A program made the translations under genes and the position numbers. From W0P28-013 sp964570565 (GTDB taxonomy: Bacteria > Bacteroidota > Bacteroidia > Bacteroidales > Paludibacteraceae), in assembly GCA_964570565.1 (NCBI GenBank), contig CAZMYT010000001.1, positions 310,001-374,000 on the forward strand: a stretch of DNA of 64,000 bases. The letters run 5' to 3'. Of the stretch, positions 1 through 8,239 are shown piece by piece. Below the pieces are notes generated by a model. That model was not told the origin of the DNA, searched no databases, and saw nothing but the letters and a program-made list of their open reading frames with translations. Every line of letters starts with the position of its first letter. Positions within the stretch are counted from its first letter, which is position 1.

Positions 1-105
1 GCGAGTGTATTAATAGAACAGTATTTAACAGGTCAGGTAAAACGTCCTGAATTAGTTGACCGACTAAAAACATCCTCTACAGATCCAGATGTCAAGAAAT
101 ATTAG
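1..105 (+). CDS. mrdA: penicillin-binding protein 2, C-terminal end (partial)
   Basis: The first 34 codons form an open frame that enters from the left edge and stops at 105, overlapping the start of rodA by 17 bases. The tail contains IEQYLTGQVKRPELVDRL, which resembles the extreme C-terminus of Bacteroidota PBP2. PBP2 is the transpeptidase partner of RodA in lateral-wall peptidoglycan synthesis, and mrdA-rodA adjacency is the usual arrangement. With so few residues the call rests mainly on context; no catalytic motif is inside the window. Confidence 0.7.
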   Translation, partial: ASVLIEQYLTGQVKRPELVDRLKTSSTDPDVKKY

Positions 106-1552
106 CATAAAATCTTCCATCGATTGGCCAATTGTATTTTTGTACTTGGCCTTGGTGTTCCTTGGGTGGCTTAACGTCTATGGCGCTAGCTTCGATTACG
201 ATCAAACGTCCATTTTTGACTTTTCATACCGCTCTGGTAAACAGTTTGTTTGGATTATTTGTGCCATTGGTTTGGCTGGAATTATTCTATTGATTGATTC
301 GCGTTTTTTTCAGTCTTTTTCCACGCTCTTCTATGTTATGATGATTTTACTACTGATAGTTACTGCAGTAGTAGCACCTGATGTTAAGGGTTCTCGTTCG
401 TGGTTAATATTGGGTCCTTTAAGTATCCAGCCTGCTGAATTTTCGAAATTTGTAACCGCTTTAGCTTTGGCTAAAGCCATGAGTCGTTATGGCTTTAAAC
501 TTAATAGTTTTAAGAATTATTTACTTACAGGTTTAATCATTGCTTTGCCAGCGCTCATTATTATTATGCAAAAAGAGACTGGTTCTGCTTTAGTTTATGC
601 GGCTTTTTTACTTGTTTTGTATCGTGAAGGTATGCCCGGTTTGATTCCACTTATTGGTTTCTGTTGTGTGGTTTTGTTTATTATAGTGATTCGATTTAGT
701 GATGTGCCTTTTGCTGGCGTCGAGGCTGCGTCCATGGGATTAGTTATAGCCTTTATCTTGATGCTGCTCGTGGTGCTCCTCTTTTTATTTTTCTATAAAA
801 GCGATCGAGAAACACCTAAATATCTTTCGTTGGGATATCTTTCTGTGTTTACTTTGGCTACGTTAATTCATCTTACAGGATGGATTCCTGTCAATTTCCT
901 TTATGTGTCGTTATTTTCTATAGGCGCCTCTGTTATTTATCTGTGTGTTAATGCCATTCGTTTTCGATTGCGCCATTATTGGCTTATAGCCCTTTTTTTA
1001 ATAGGTTTTACAGGCTATTGTTATTCGGCGGAATATATTTTTGAACGCATATTGGAACCTCATCAACAAATGCGTATCAAAGTGGTTTTGGGTATGGAGA
1101 ATGATCCTCGTGGTGTTGGCTACAATGTGAATCAAGCTAAAATTGCCATTGGTTCTGGAGGTTTCTTTGGTAAAGGTTTTTTGAATGGCACTCAAACGAA
1201 ATTGAAATATGTACCAGAACAAGATACCGACTTTATATTTTGTACAGTAGGTGAAGAGTTTGGTTTTGTAGGCTCTGTCGTTTTACTGATGCTATATATG
1301 TTCTTTCTATTTAGATTGATTCGGATGGCAGAACGACAACGCGAACCATTTGCCCGTATTTATGGCTATTCGGTTGTTGGTATATTCTTTTTCCATATTG
1401 CTATTAATATTGGTATGGTTATTGGTTTAGCCCCAGTTATTGGTATTCCATTACCATTTTTTAGTTATGGAGGTTCTTCACTGTGGTCATTTACCTTCTT
1501 ATTGTTTATATTCTTACGCCTTGATATTTCACAAACTGCACGTGTGCATTAA
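89..1552 (+). CDS. rodA: rod shape-determining protein RodA (SEDS glycosyltransferase)
   Basis: A 487-residue polytopic membrane protein of the FtsW/RodA/SpoVE (SEDS) family, which polymerises lipid II into glycan strands for cell elongation with PBP2. About ten hydrophobic segments are visible. The family signature is clear near the C-terminus (PLPFFSYGGSSLW), and the central region has the conserved GxGxxxGxG-like stretch IGSGGFFGKGFLNGTQ followed by VPEQDTDFIF. The ORF overlaps the upstream frame by 17 bases, indicating translational coupling with mrdA. It is longer than E. coli RodA (about 370 residues) because of extra hydrophobic sequence in the middle. A strong terminator follows at 1572. 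Confidence 0.95.
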   Translation: MSRNISIKSSIDWPIVFLYLALVFLGWLNVYGASFDYDQTSIFDFSYRSGKQFVWIICAIGLAGIILLIDSRFFQSFSTLFYVMMILLLIVTAVVAPDVKGSRSWLILGPLSIQPAEFSKFVTALALAKAMSRYGFKLNSFKNYLLTGLIIALPALIIIMQKETGSALVYAAFLLVLYREGMPGLIPLIGFCCVVLFIIVIRFSDVPFAGVEAASMGLVIAFILMLLVVLLFLFFYKSDRETPKYLSLGYLSVFTLATLIHLTGWIPVNFLYVSLFSIGASVIYLCVNAIRFRLRHYWLIALFLIGFTGYCYSAEYIFERILEPHQQMRIKVVLGMENDPRGVGYNVNQAKIAIGSGGFFGKGFLNGTQTKLKYVPEQDTDFIFCTVGEEFGFVGSVVLLMLYMFFLFRLIRMAERQREPFARIYGYSVVGIFFFHIAINIGMVIGLAPVIGIPLPFFSYGGSSLWSFTFLLFIFLRLDISQTARVH

Positions 1553-1571
1553 TTGTGTAATTAACCTATAT

Positions 1572-1611
1572 AAGAAAAGCCGAAATGGAAATCCCAATTT
1601 CGGCTTTTCTT
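1572..1611. terminator. intrinsic terminator after rodA
   Basis: A 15-bp inverted repeat, AAGAAAAGCCGAAAT paired with ATTTCGGCTTTTCTT, around a short loop and ending in a T-rich run. It can act in both directions, ending the mrdA-rodA transcript and the convergent nitroreductase transcript. Confidence 0.85.
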
Positions 1612-1660
1612 ATTCATGCCTATTTCTTTTAATAAAATACTAAACGTTGGCGTTTGCAGA

Positions 1661-2383
1661 CTAAACTGTATGATAAATTTCATCGAACGGAACTCTCATA
1701 CGATTGCCCCAAATGCCACCTTCATCTCTTATGCCGCAGGGAATAACCATGTTAACTTCTGCTCCTAGAGGTAAATTTAAAATACGTTTCACTTTTTTAC
1801 TGTCAAAACCTTCCAAAGGGCAAGTGTCATACCCTTGGTTAGCCATCGCCAACATAAAGGTTTGTGCTGCCAAAGCACACGTTTTATGAACTACCACTCT
1901 CATATCGTTTTCAGAGACTTGGTAGGTGATTGGGCGGAACAGTCCAATTATGATAACCATAATTTTGCGAAAGAGCCCGAAAATTCCTAGAAAACGGGAA
2001 TATAAAAAGGGCATAACTATGCCATAATACAATTTCCATCGCTTGATTCTTTTCTCTTGTTTTTCTTTTGGACTGTTTTGTTGTACGTTTAATGTTTCTA
2101 ACTCACTCATTTTGGCGGCTCTTTTACGGTATAAATCCTGCCGAGTTACAAACACGACCATTTGTTGTGCGGTGGCTGCTGCTTGTTGATTCAAACAGGC
2201 TGCCGTGAGTTGTTTCAATTTATCAGGACTGGTTACATGATAAAACTCCCAAAGTTGCATATTCGAACTATTGGGCGCGAGAGTCGCTTGCATCAAACAC
2301 TGTTTTACCTTTTCAGAATCGATAGGTGTAGCGCTATAACGTCGTACCGAACGTCGGTAGTTGAGTAGTTCTTCAAAATTCAT
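1661..2383 (-). CDS. nitroreductase family protein
   Basis: A 240-residue FMN-dependent nitroreductase-like oxidoreductase, probably using NAD(P)H to reduce nitro or quinone-type substrates; the true substrate is unknown. The N-terminal FMN-phosphate contact motif is visible (ELLNYRRSVRRYS, residues 5-17), then APNSSNMQLWEFYHV, another flavin-site region. Residues about 110-150 form a hydrophobic, arginine-bounded insertion (YYGIVMPFLYSRFLGIFGLFRKIMVIIIGLF) that may associate with the membrane. The C-terminal half has HKTCALAAQTFMLAMANQGYDTCPLEGFD, typical of the family. It stands alone between terminators and points toward rodA. Confidence 0.85.
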   Translation of the reverse strand: MNFEELLNYRRSVRRYSATPIDSEKVKQCLMQATLAPNSSNMQLWEFYHVTSPDKLKQLTAACLNQQAAATAQQMVVFVTRQDLYRKRAAKMSELETLNVQQNSPKEKQEKRIKRWKLYYGIVMPFLYSRFLGIFGLFRKIMVIIIGLFRPITYQVSENDMRVVVHKTCALAAQTFMLAMANQGYDTCPLEGFDSKKVKRILNLPLGAEVNMVIPCGIRDEGGIWGNRMRVPFDEIYHTV

Positions 2384-2491
2384 CTGTTGGTGTATTTTAA
2401 TAGTCGTATTTGTAAATTGAAATAATAAAATAGAGCCTAAGCGACCATTAAGGTGCTTAGGTCTCCATGCACTTTGTGCAGTATAAGATGC

Positions 2492-2596
2492 TTAGTTTTT
2501 CCCCGCTTTTTTCAATCTCTTGAGTTCTTTCTTTTCTTTTGGGGTTTTGGTAGCCTCTTTTTTTACCGCTTTTTTAACGTCTTGACTTTTACTCAT
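2492..2596 (-). CDS. 34-residue Lys-rich small protein
   Basis: A short ATG-to-TAA frame encodes MSKSQDVKKAVKKEATKTPK and then 14 more residues, mostly Lys, Glu and Ala. Fourteen of 34 residues are lysine and there is no hydrophobic segment, so it would be a small soluble basic protein. A TATATTTG box about 95 bases upstream could be its promoter. I recall similar tiny Lys-rich proteins in Bacteroidota genomes but cannot verify this or name a function. The start codon and frame are clear; whether it is translated is the uncertainty. Confidence 0.6.
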   Translation of the reverse strand: MSKSQDVKKAVKKEATKTPKEKKELKRLKKAGKN

Positions 2597-2691
2597 AATT
2601 TCTAGTGTTTGTGGGTTTTGACTATATGCTATCATTTCTAGCTAAATACGTTATTCTTTAATGACTCAAAAGAATGACCTAAAATGTTTAG

Positions 2692-2699
2692 CAAATATA
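2692..2699 (-). promoter_or_regulatory. -7 box TATATTTG
   Basis: Matches the Bacteroidota sigma-ABfr -7 consensus TAnnTTTG on the minus strand, about 95 bases upstream of the Lys-rich small ORF. No convincing -33 TTTG was identified. Confidence 0.4.
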
Positions 2700-2788
2700 T
2701 TGAAAATTATTATATCATATCTCATAAACAGCTTGAAAATAAAAGAAATATTTTTAAAATGTTAAATGTGTTTTTTAATTATTTTCTT

Positions 2789-2796
2789 TACCTTTG
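2789..2796 (+). promoter_or_regulatory. -7 box TACCTTTG upstream of the BspA-like gene
   Basis: Matches TAnnTTTG on the plus strand, about 100 bases before the ATG at 2899. The predicted leader of about 95 bases contains the palindrome GATCGATC near 2842; I see no known riboswitch in it. Confidence 0.5.
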
Positions 2797-2898
2797 TCAT
2801 TAAGCAAATGAAACATAAACGTGAACCTGTTTCAAGGTCGTCGATCGATCCTAAAAAGTAAAGTATTCTGGGGGATAAATAACTAATTTTAATTTTTT

Positions 2899-5800
2899 AT
2901 GAAAAAATTATTACTCTTAATTTTATTGATGGCAGTTTCTCTCGTCTCTAATGCTAGTTTGTGGGTCGAAACTTTTGGTCCAGATGATGCAGTTAAAAAT
3001 AGTTCAGGGTACTGGCCCTATGTAGGTGTTAATTCTGTAAATTATTTATACTCAAATTTTGACCATGCTTCTGATTGCATTTATGATGGTAGTACTGCAT
3101 CAATAAGGAGACTAAACTCTACAACTACAAGTCCTGCAATTGGCAATCATATGTGGCTGCCATCTCAAAAACCAGCAAACCCACCTACTTATCCTAATCC
3201 CACTGAATCTTGGTTTGAAATCAGTAACATTGGTTTAAATACTCTCTTGTTATCATTTGATTTAGCCTCTACTGTAGATGCATATGCACCCAATATGAAG
3301 GTGTTTATAAATAACGTAGAGGTTGTTTTACATCCAATTACTTTGGAATCTACGAATGTAATGCAAACAGTTTTAATTCCAATATGTGGAGTTGTTAATT
3401 CAATAAAAATCCAAAACTATGATGAGAATTCAGGCCTTCGAGTGGATAATGTATCCCTTGGTTTACCCGCTGTTCTTCAGTCGGAATTGATAATTCGTGT
3501 GGATTCAATTAATAATAAAGCTGTTGTGGTTGCCGCTGCTGACAATATTCAGTCTGCAGTAATTCCAAGTAGGGTTATTTACAATTCTATTGAATATCCT
3601 GTAACGGAAATTCTTCCTTATGCTTTTGCCAATCATGAAAGTTTGACCTCCGTGATTATTCCTGCTAGCATTAATCGTATTGGTGCTTTGGCGTTTTCTG
3701 GTACAAATTTAACCTCATTAATTTACAATGCGGTTAATTGCCCGACAGGTTCTTTTTCAGGCTTCCCAACTTTAAATTCGGTTACTATCGGTAGCAGCGT
3801 TACTACTATACCAGCTAATTTTTTATCGGGGTGCTCAAATGTAGACTCTATTACAATTCCTTCAAGTGTAACGAGTATTGGTGATGGAGCTTTTTATGAG
3901 TGTAGCAGTCTAACTTCTATTAATCTTCCTGAAGGTGTAACTAGTATAGGTAATTCTGCTTTTGCTAATTGTAGTAATTTGGCCTTTGTTACAATTCCTT
4001 CAAGTGTAAGGAGTGTAGGTAATTCTGCTTTTTCAGGTGCGAAGCTAAATTTTATTACTCTTCCTGAAGGCGTAACAAGTATTGGTAGTTCAGCTTTCTT
4101 TAATTGTAATAGTTTAAATTCTGTTACTATACCTTCTACGATTACGAGTGTTGGCGCTTGGGCTTTTTCTGGTACAAATTTAACTTCTTTAGTTTATGAG
4201 GCTGTCAATTGTTCAATATGTTCTTTTGCCAATTTCTCAACTCTAAAGTCAGTAATAATTGGTAATGGTGTTACTTCTATACCTGCAAATTTTATTTCCG
4301 GATGTCCTAATGTAACCTCTATTATTATTCCTGAGAATGTGGTATTTATTGGTGATGGTGCTTTTGTGGGTATTGGTTTGACCTCTTTGGCTTATTATGC
4401 CATCGACTGCCCAACTGGTTCTTTTTCAAATTTTCCAACATTGAAATCTGTTACAATTGGTAGTCGCGTTGCTTCTGTACCTGCACATTTTTTATCAGGT
4501 TGTTCTAGCGTGCCATCTATTGATATTCCCTCCAGTGTAAATGATATAGGTACTTCTGCTTTTTCGAATTGTACAACCCTAACTTCTATTGTTATTCCTT
4601 CTTCCGTTACCAGTATCAGAGATAATACATTTATGGGTTGTAATAGCTTAAAGGATATTACAATTCCATCAACTGTTACAAGTATTGGTGATGGGGCTTT
4701 TTCCAACTGTAATAGTTTATCTTCTGTATTGATTCCTAATGGAGTAGTTAATATAGGTAGTTCGGTTTTTTCTGGTTGTAGTAGTTTGTTGTCAATAGTA
4801 ATTCCAAGTGGTGTAACTAATATAGGGACTTCTGCTTTTTTAAATTGTATAGGGTTAACCTCGGTGACTATTCCTTCCAATGTGAGACATATAGGTGATA
4901 GTGCTTTTTATGGTACAGGATTAATTTCTTTGGTCTATAATGCCATTAATTGTGCTGATTTTAACTATCCTTCTCCTCCATTCAAAGAGATAATGACCTT
5001 GAAATCTGTTATTATTGGTGATAATGTGAAACATTTGCCAGCATATTTTTTACAAGGCTGCTCTAATGTAACCTTTATTACTATCCCAGCTGGTGTTACT
5101 AGTGCTGGTGTTGGGTCATTTTCTAGCACAGGTTTAACTTCTGTAGTTTATAATGCCATTAATTGCCCGACTGCATCTTTTGCATATTCCCCAACTTTAT
5201 GTTCGGTGGAGATTGGTAACAGTGTTACTACTATCCCTACCAATTTTCTATCTAGCTGTTCTAATTTGATTTCTGTTAATATACCTTCGAGTGTGACAAG
5301 TATCGGTGGAGCAGCTTTTTCAGAATGCATTAGTTTAACCTCCATTACTATTCCTTTGGGTATAAATAGTATTAACGAATATACTTTTGGGGGGTGTAGC
5401 AATTTGAGATTTGTTACTATTCCATCAAGTGTAACTAATATAGGCTATCAGGCATTTGCGGGATGTGTTAATTTGTTATCTTTTGATCATCCTTTGAATG
5501 TTGTATCAATACATGAAAGTGCTTTTTATGGTTGTGCAAAATTGAAAACAATAGATTTACCGTTGATAACTAATATAGAGGCATATGCGTTTGCTAATTG
5601 TATTAGTTTATCAAAAATTATGTTTGGAGAATCATTAGCCCAATTGGGATTATATTCATTTGCTAATTGTACAGAATTGGTCGACATAATATGTTATGCC
5701 ACTACAATCCCAGTGGGAAGTAATAATTCTTTTGCTAACTATAATAGCTGCTTATATGTTCCCTGCGATTTGAAGGAATCTTATGAGGCTGATAGTCTTT

Positions 5801-6402
5801 TTGGCCGTTTTGAAAATATTCAATGTGTGGCTGCTAATCCAGCAACAGTGAGTAACGAAGTTTCTGTGGTTGCAGGTTCTACAGATGTAGTTATTACATG
5901 GCCAATTTTTGATAATGCGTTCTTGTACACACTTCTAATTACTCAAGATAGTCAAGTTTATTGTAATCTGCGTTTCAATGCAAGTGGGCAACTTTTAGGC
6001 ATAGCTTATGCTCCTTCTATCCAATCTACAGCTCATAATATGAGTGCCGAATTAGTATTTAATGGCTACAGGTTTTGTGTAGCGGGTTTAGAAACTGGGC
6101 TCTCATATGGGTATCAGTTAAAGGCTTGGGATGAGAATAATAATGAGTTGGGGTCTTATGTGGGTCAATTTTATACAGATTATAATGTTGGTTTCGGATA
6201 TATTGACTTGATTGAAGGCGTTTATGCTCAAAATGGGTCTATTGTAGTGGAAAATGATACAAATTTACCAGTGGCTATTTATGATGTTGTAGGTCGTTTA
6301 GTAGCAAGTGGGTCGTCTTTAACACGTCACTTTATAGTACCAAATGCTAGTGTATATATTGTCAAAGTTGGTGAGCAAACTATGAAACTATTGGTTCCCT
6401 AA
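2899..6402 (+). CDS. BspA-like leucine-rich repeat surface protein with T9SS sorting domain
   Basis: A 1167-residue secreted protein. Residues 1-19 are a signal peptide. Residues about 20-190 form a non-repeat N-terminal domain. From about residue 220 to 930 there are tandem 23-residue LRR_5 (BspA/Treponema pallidum type) repeats with the pattern LTSVTIPSSVTSIGxxAFxxC. Some are grouped in a higher-order unit beginning YNAINCPTGSF. Residues about 960-1095 look like a fibronectin-type fold, and the last 75 end in YDVVGRLVASG...VYIVKVGEQTMKLLVP, a type A T9SS sorting signal. BspA relatives in oral Bacteroidota mediate adhesion; here that role is inference. No operon partner is seen. Long reverse-strand frames inside it are shadows of the repeats. 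Confidence 0.9.
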   Translation: MKKLLLLILLMAVSLVSNASLWVETFGPDDAVKNSSGYWPYVGVNSVNYLYSNFDHASDCIYDGSTASIRRLNSTTTSPAIGNHMWLPSQKPANPPTYPNPTESWFEISNIGLNTLLLSFDLASTVDAYAPNMKVFINNVEVVLHPITLESTNVMQTVLIPICGVVNSIKIQNYDENSGLRVDNVSLGLPAVLQSELIIRVDSINNKAVVVAAADNIQSAVIPSRVIYNSIEYPVTEILPYAFANHESLTSVIIPASINRIGALAFSGTNLTSLIYNAVNCPTGSFSGFPTLNSVTIGSSVTTIPANFLSGCSNVDSITIPSSVTSIGDGAFYECSSLTSINLPEGVTSIGNSAFANCSNLAFVTIPSSVRSVGNSAFSGAKLNFITLPEGVTSIGSSAFFNCNSLNSVTIPSTITSVGAWAFSGTNLTSLVYEAVNCSICSFANFSTLKSVIIGNGVTSIPANFISGCPNVTSIIIPENVVFIGDGAFVGIGLTSLAYYAIDCPTGSFSNFPTLKSVTIGSRVASVPAHFLSGCSSVPSIDIPSSVNDIGTSAFSNCTTLTSIVIPSSVTSIRDNTFMGCNSLKDITIPSTVTSIGDGAFSNCNSLSSVLIPNGVVNIGSSVFSGCSSLLSIVIPSGVTNIGTSAFLNCIGLTSVTIPSNVRHIGDSAFYGTGLISLVYNAINCADFNYPSPPFKEIMTLKSVIIGDNVKHLPAYFLQGCSNVTFITIPAGVTSAGVGSFSSTGLTSVVYNAINCPTASFAYSPTLCSVEIGNSVTTIPTNFLSSCSNLISVNIPSSVTSIGGAAFSECISLTSITIPLGINSINEYTFGGCSNLRFVTIPSSVTNIGYQAFAGCVNLLSFDHPLNVVSIHESAFYGCAKLKTIDLPLITNIEAYAFANCISLSKIMFGESLAQLGLYSFANCTELVDIICYATTIPVGSNNSFANYNSCLYVPCDLKESYEADSLFGRFENIQCVAANPATVSNEVSVVAGSTDVVITWPIFDNAFLYTLLITQDSQVYCNLRFNASGQLLGIAYAPSIQSTAHNMSAELVFNGYRFCVAGLETGLSYGYQLKAWDENNNELGSYVGQFYTDYNVGFGYIDLIEGVYAQNGSIVVENDTNLPVAIYDVVGRLVASGSSLTRHFIVPNASVYIVKVGEQTMKLLVP

Positions 6403-6434
6403 TTTAGGGTTCTGCCTACGCTGGTTGTAGTTAA

Positions 6435-6470
6435 AGCTGCTGGTAAATATTATTAAAAGCAGCTGCTTTT
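6435..6470 (+). terminator. terminator-like hairpin after the LRR gene
   Basis: AGCTGCT (6435-6441) pairs with AGCAGCT (6458-6464) and is followed by GCTTTT. The loop is long and the T-run short, so this is a weak terminator candidate; a stronger one follows at 6495. Confidence 0.4.
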
Positions 6471-6494
6471 ATGGGATTAAGGGTTACGGTAAAT

Positions 6495-6526
6495 AAAAAA
6501 GCTTCATCTTAGGATGAAGCTTTTTT
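6495..6526. terminator. bidirectional intrinsic terminator
   Basis: GCTTCATC and GATGAAGC pair around a TTAG loop, flanked by A6 and T6. It lies between the LRR gene and the converging tRNA-Thr and can serve both. Confidence 0.85.
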
Positions 6527-6539
6527 ATTTGAAAATCAG

Positions 6540-6612
6540 AGCCTTTTGGCGGATTCGAACCGCCGACCTACTCATTACGAATGAGTTGCTCTACCAGCTG
6601 AGCTAAAAAGGC
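6540..6612 (-). tRNA. tRNA-Thr (anticodon CGT)
   Basis: A 73-base cloverleaf on the minus strand. The acceptor stem pairs GCCTTTT with AAAAGGC, the D-arm is AGCTCAGCTGGTAGAGC, the anticodon stem ACTCA/TGAGT encloses loop TTCGTAA with anticodon CGT, and the T-arm contains GGTTCGAATCC. CCA is not encoded. The terminator at 6495 lies just downstream. Confidence 0.95.
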
Positions 6613-6675
6613 ATTTTTTAATCGGACGCAAAGGTAAGAACTCTCGCGATAAAATCCAACAATTTGCGAGGTTTT

Positions 6676-7617
6676 TTATGTAAATAAAATCACAACGGCT
6701 GATAAAATAGAAATGACGAGCCACAGCATTATTCCTAATAGTATAGGACTAAATCCCACTTCTTTGATATTGTCTTTGGATAAACAGGTACCAATTAAAA
6801 AGAGGGTGTAAATCATACCTATTTTGGCAATGCCCACAACTTTAATATAAACTTCTTTCCCTTCAGGTAGATAGGTGGTTATTAACATGGCTACAATGTA
6901 AAGAAATATAAACCAAGGAATGGTGATTTTCGATTTCTTGTTCGTTCCACGATTGTAAAAGAAAGCCACAATAAGTGATAACGGAATAATCCACAACGCT
7001 CTAATTAATTTGGTTGTGGTGGCAATTTGTAATGCCAATTCGCTGCGTGTAGCGGCGGCACCTACTACAGAACTTGTGTCGTGAATAGCAATGGCACACC
7101 AATAACCAAATTGTGTGTCAGTCATGTTCAACCAATGCCCAATAGGTGGGAAAAGGAATAAGGCGGCAGCATTCAGCATAAAAATGGTGCCGAGTGCCAC
7201 GGTCATATCTTTGTCTTTGGCATTGATAACAGGTCCTAAAGCCGCAATGGCACTTCCACCACAAATCGCTGTTCCTCCCGAAACTAATAGGGTTGTATCT
7301 TTATTGATTTTGAGCAGCTTGCCAAATAGTAATCCTAGTCCCATGGTAATAGCAATCGAAAAGATGGTAAACATAATGCCCGTTTTGCCAGCCGAAATTG
7401 CTTGTTCTATATTCATGCCAAATCCTAAACCAACCACAGAAGCCTGCAATAAAATTTTGGTAAATACTTTATTGTGTTGAATAAATGGATTTCCCATAGT
7501 CAGTGCCACAATAAGACCCAATAATAGAGCTAATCCAGGCGAAAGAAATGGAATAACAAAGAGCAGTAATACAAAAATGATTTCTCGATTTTTTTGTGAT
7601 AGTTGTAGTTGAATCAT
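6676..7617 (-). CDS. yeiH: YeiH family putative sulfate exporter
   Basis: A polytopic membrane protein of the YeiH/UPF0324 (Cons_hypoth698) family, annotated as a putative sulfate exporter, though the substrate is poorly established. About nine to ten hydrophobic segments are visible, with family-like stretches QASVVGLGFGMN, LVSGGTAICGGSAIAALGPVI and IHDTSSVVGAA. I start it at MIQLQLSQKNREIIF (313 residues). The longer frame back to 7734 would run through the end of smpB and its extra residues are hydrophilic and unlike the family. The gap to the smpB stop is 34 bases, so the two are probably co-transcribed. Confidence 0.85.
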   Translation of the reverse strand: MIQLQLSQKNREIIFVLLLFVIPFLSPGLALLLGLIVALTMGNPFIQHNKVFTKILLQASVVGLGFGMNIEQAISAGKTGIMFTIFSIAITMGLGLLFGKLLKINKDTTLLVSGGTAICGGSAIAALGPVINAKDKDMTVALGTIFMLNAAALFLFPPIGHWLNMTDTQFGYWCAIAIHDTSSVVGAAATRSELALQIATTTKLIRALWIIPLSLIVAFFYNRGTNKKSKITIPWFIFLYIVAMLITTYLPEGKEVYIKVVGIAKIGMIYTLFLIGTCLSKDNIKEVGFSPILLGIMLWLVISILSAVVILFT

Positions 7618-7651
7618 CTCACTGAATTTGGAAAATAAACGGTGAACAAGT

Positions 7652-8107
7652 TTAGAGTTTTCGTACACGATCCATCTCGCGACGATCATCTTTTTCGCGT
7701 AAGGTTTCGCGCTTGTCATAGGTCTTTTTACCACGAGCTAACGCTATTTCGATTTTGGCTATCCCTTTTTCGTTGATAAAAAGAAACGTTGGTACAATGG
7801 TTAAACCACTTTCTTTGGTCGCTCGTTCTAGTTTGCGAAGTTCTCTTTTGGTTAGTAACAGCTTACGTTCGCGCATGGCTTCGTGATTGTAGAAAGTGCC
7901 TAAACGGTATAGTGCGATATGCATATTACGAATCCACAATTCACCGTCGGTGAACGAACAAAAGGTGTCCACCAAGCTCGCTTTCCCTTCGCGGATGGAT
8001 TTTATTTCGGTGCCATATAATACGATACCCGCGGTGAAACGCTCAATCAATTCGTAATCGAAAGAGGCGCGTTTATTTTTTATGTTTATTTTTACTTTGG
8101 AATGCAT
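7652..8107 (-). CDS. smpB: SsrA-binding protein SmpB
   Basis: SmpB binds tmRNA (SsrA) and delivers it to stalled ribosomes for trans-translation. The 151-residue protein has the family core: NIKNKRASFDYELIERFTAGIVLYGTEIKSIREGKASL, WIRNMHIALY, and a basic C-terminal tail with ALARGKKTYDKRETLREKDDRREMDR that inserts into the ribosome. I start at MHSKVKINIKNKRA. An upstream ATG at 8200 would add 31 residues, but a TATCTTTG promoter box lies at 8133-8126 and the longer form would begin before transcription. Confidence 0.95.
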   Translation of the reverse strand: MHSKVKINIKNKRASFDYELIERFTAGIVLYGTEIKSIREGKASLVDTFCSFTDGELWIRNMHIALYRLGTFYNHEAMRERKLLLTKRELRKLERATKESGLTIVPTFLFINEKGIAKIEIALARGKKTYDKRETLREKDDRREMDRVRKL

Positions 8108-8125
8108 AAAGTCCTTTTGAATATG

Positions 8126-8133
8126 CAAAGATA
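8126..8133 (-). promoter_or_regulatory. smpB promoter -7 box TATCTTTG
   Basis: A perfect TAnnTTTG box on the minus strand, about 19 bases upstream of the chosen smpB start, giving a short leader. It rules against the upstream start at 8200. Confidence 0.65.
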
Positions 8134-8188
8134 GCTGCTTTTTTGCTTTTTTCCATACGTTCATGTTGTTAATCTCGCAAAATACAGC

Positions 8189-8196
8189 TACTTTTG
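8189..8196 (+). promoter_or_regulatory. nuclease gene promoter -7 box TACTTTTG
   Basis: A perfect TAnnTTTG match with a TGTTG -33-like element (8164-8168) 20 bases upstream, the normal spacing for the Bacteroidota primary sigma factor. It is divergent from the smpB promoter. Confidence 0.7.
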
Positions 8197-8239
8197 TCAA
8201 CTTAAAACCTTACGAATTGATTTCTTAATGCTTAACCTT

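Noticed and set aside
2838..2850. GATCGATC palindrome as an operator
   Set aside because: Too short and isolated to support without a second copy or known regulator.
4395..4880. 161-residue reverse-strand ORF inside the LRR gene (and a similar one at 5148-5402)
   Set aside because: They mirror the repeat codons of the BspA-like protein and have no start context or family similarity.
3650..5700. Tandem repeats that could be taken for a CRISPR-like array
   Set aside because: The periodicity is about 69 bases, in frame and degenerate, which is protein-level LRR repetition, with no unique spacers.
7618..7734. N-terminal extension of the YeiH-like transporter into smpB
   Set aside because: It would overlap 83 bases of smpB in another frame and adds a basic hydrophilic stretch not seen in the family.
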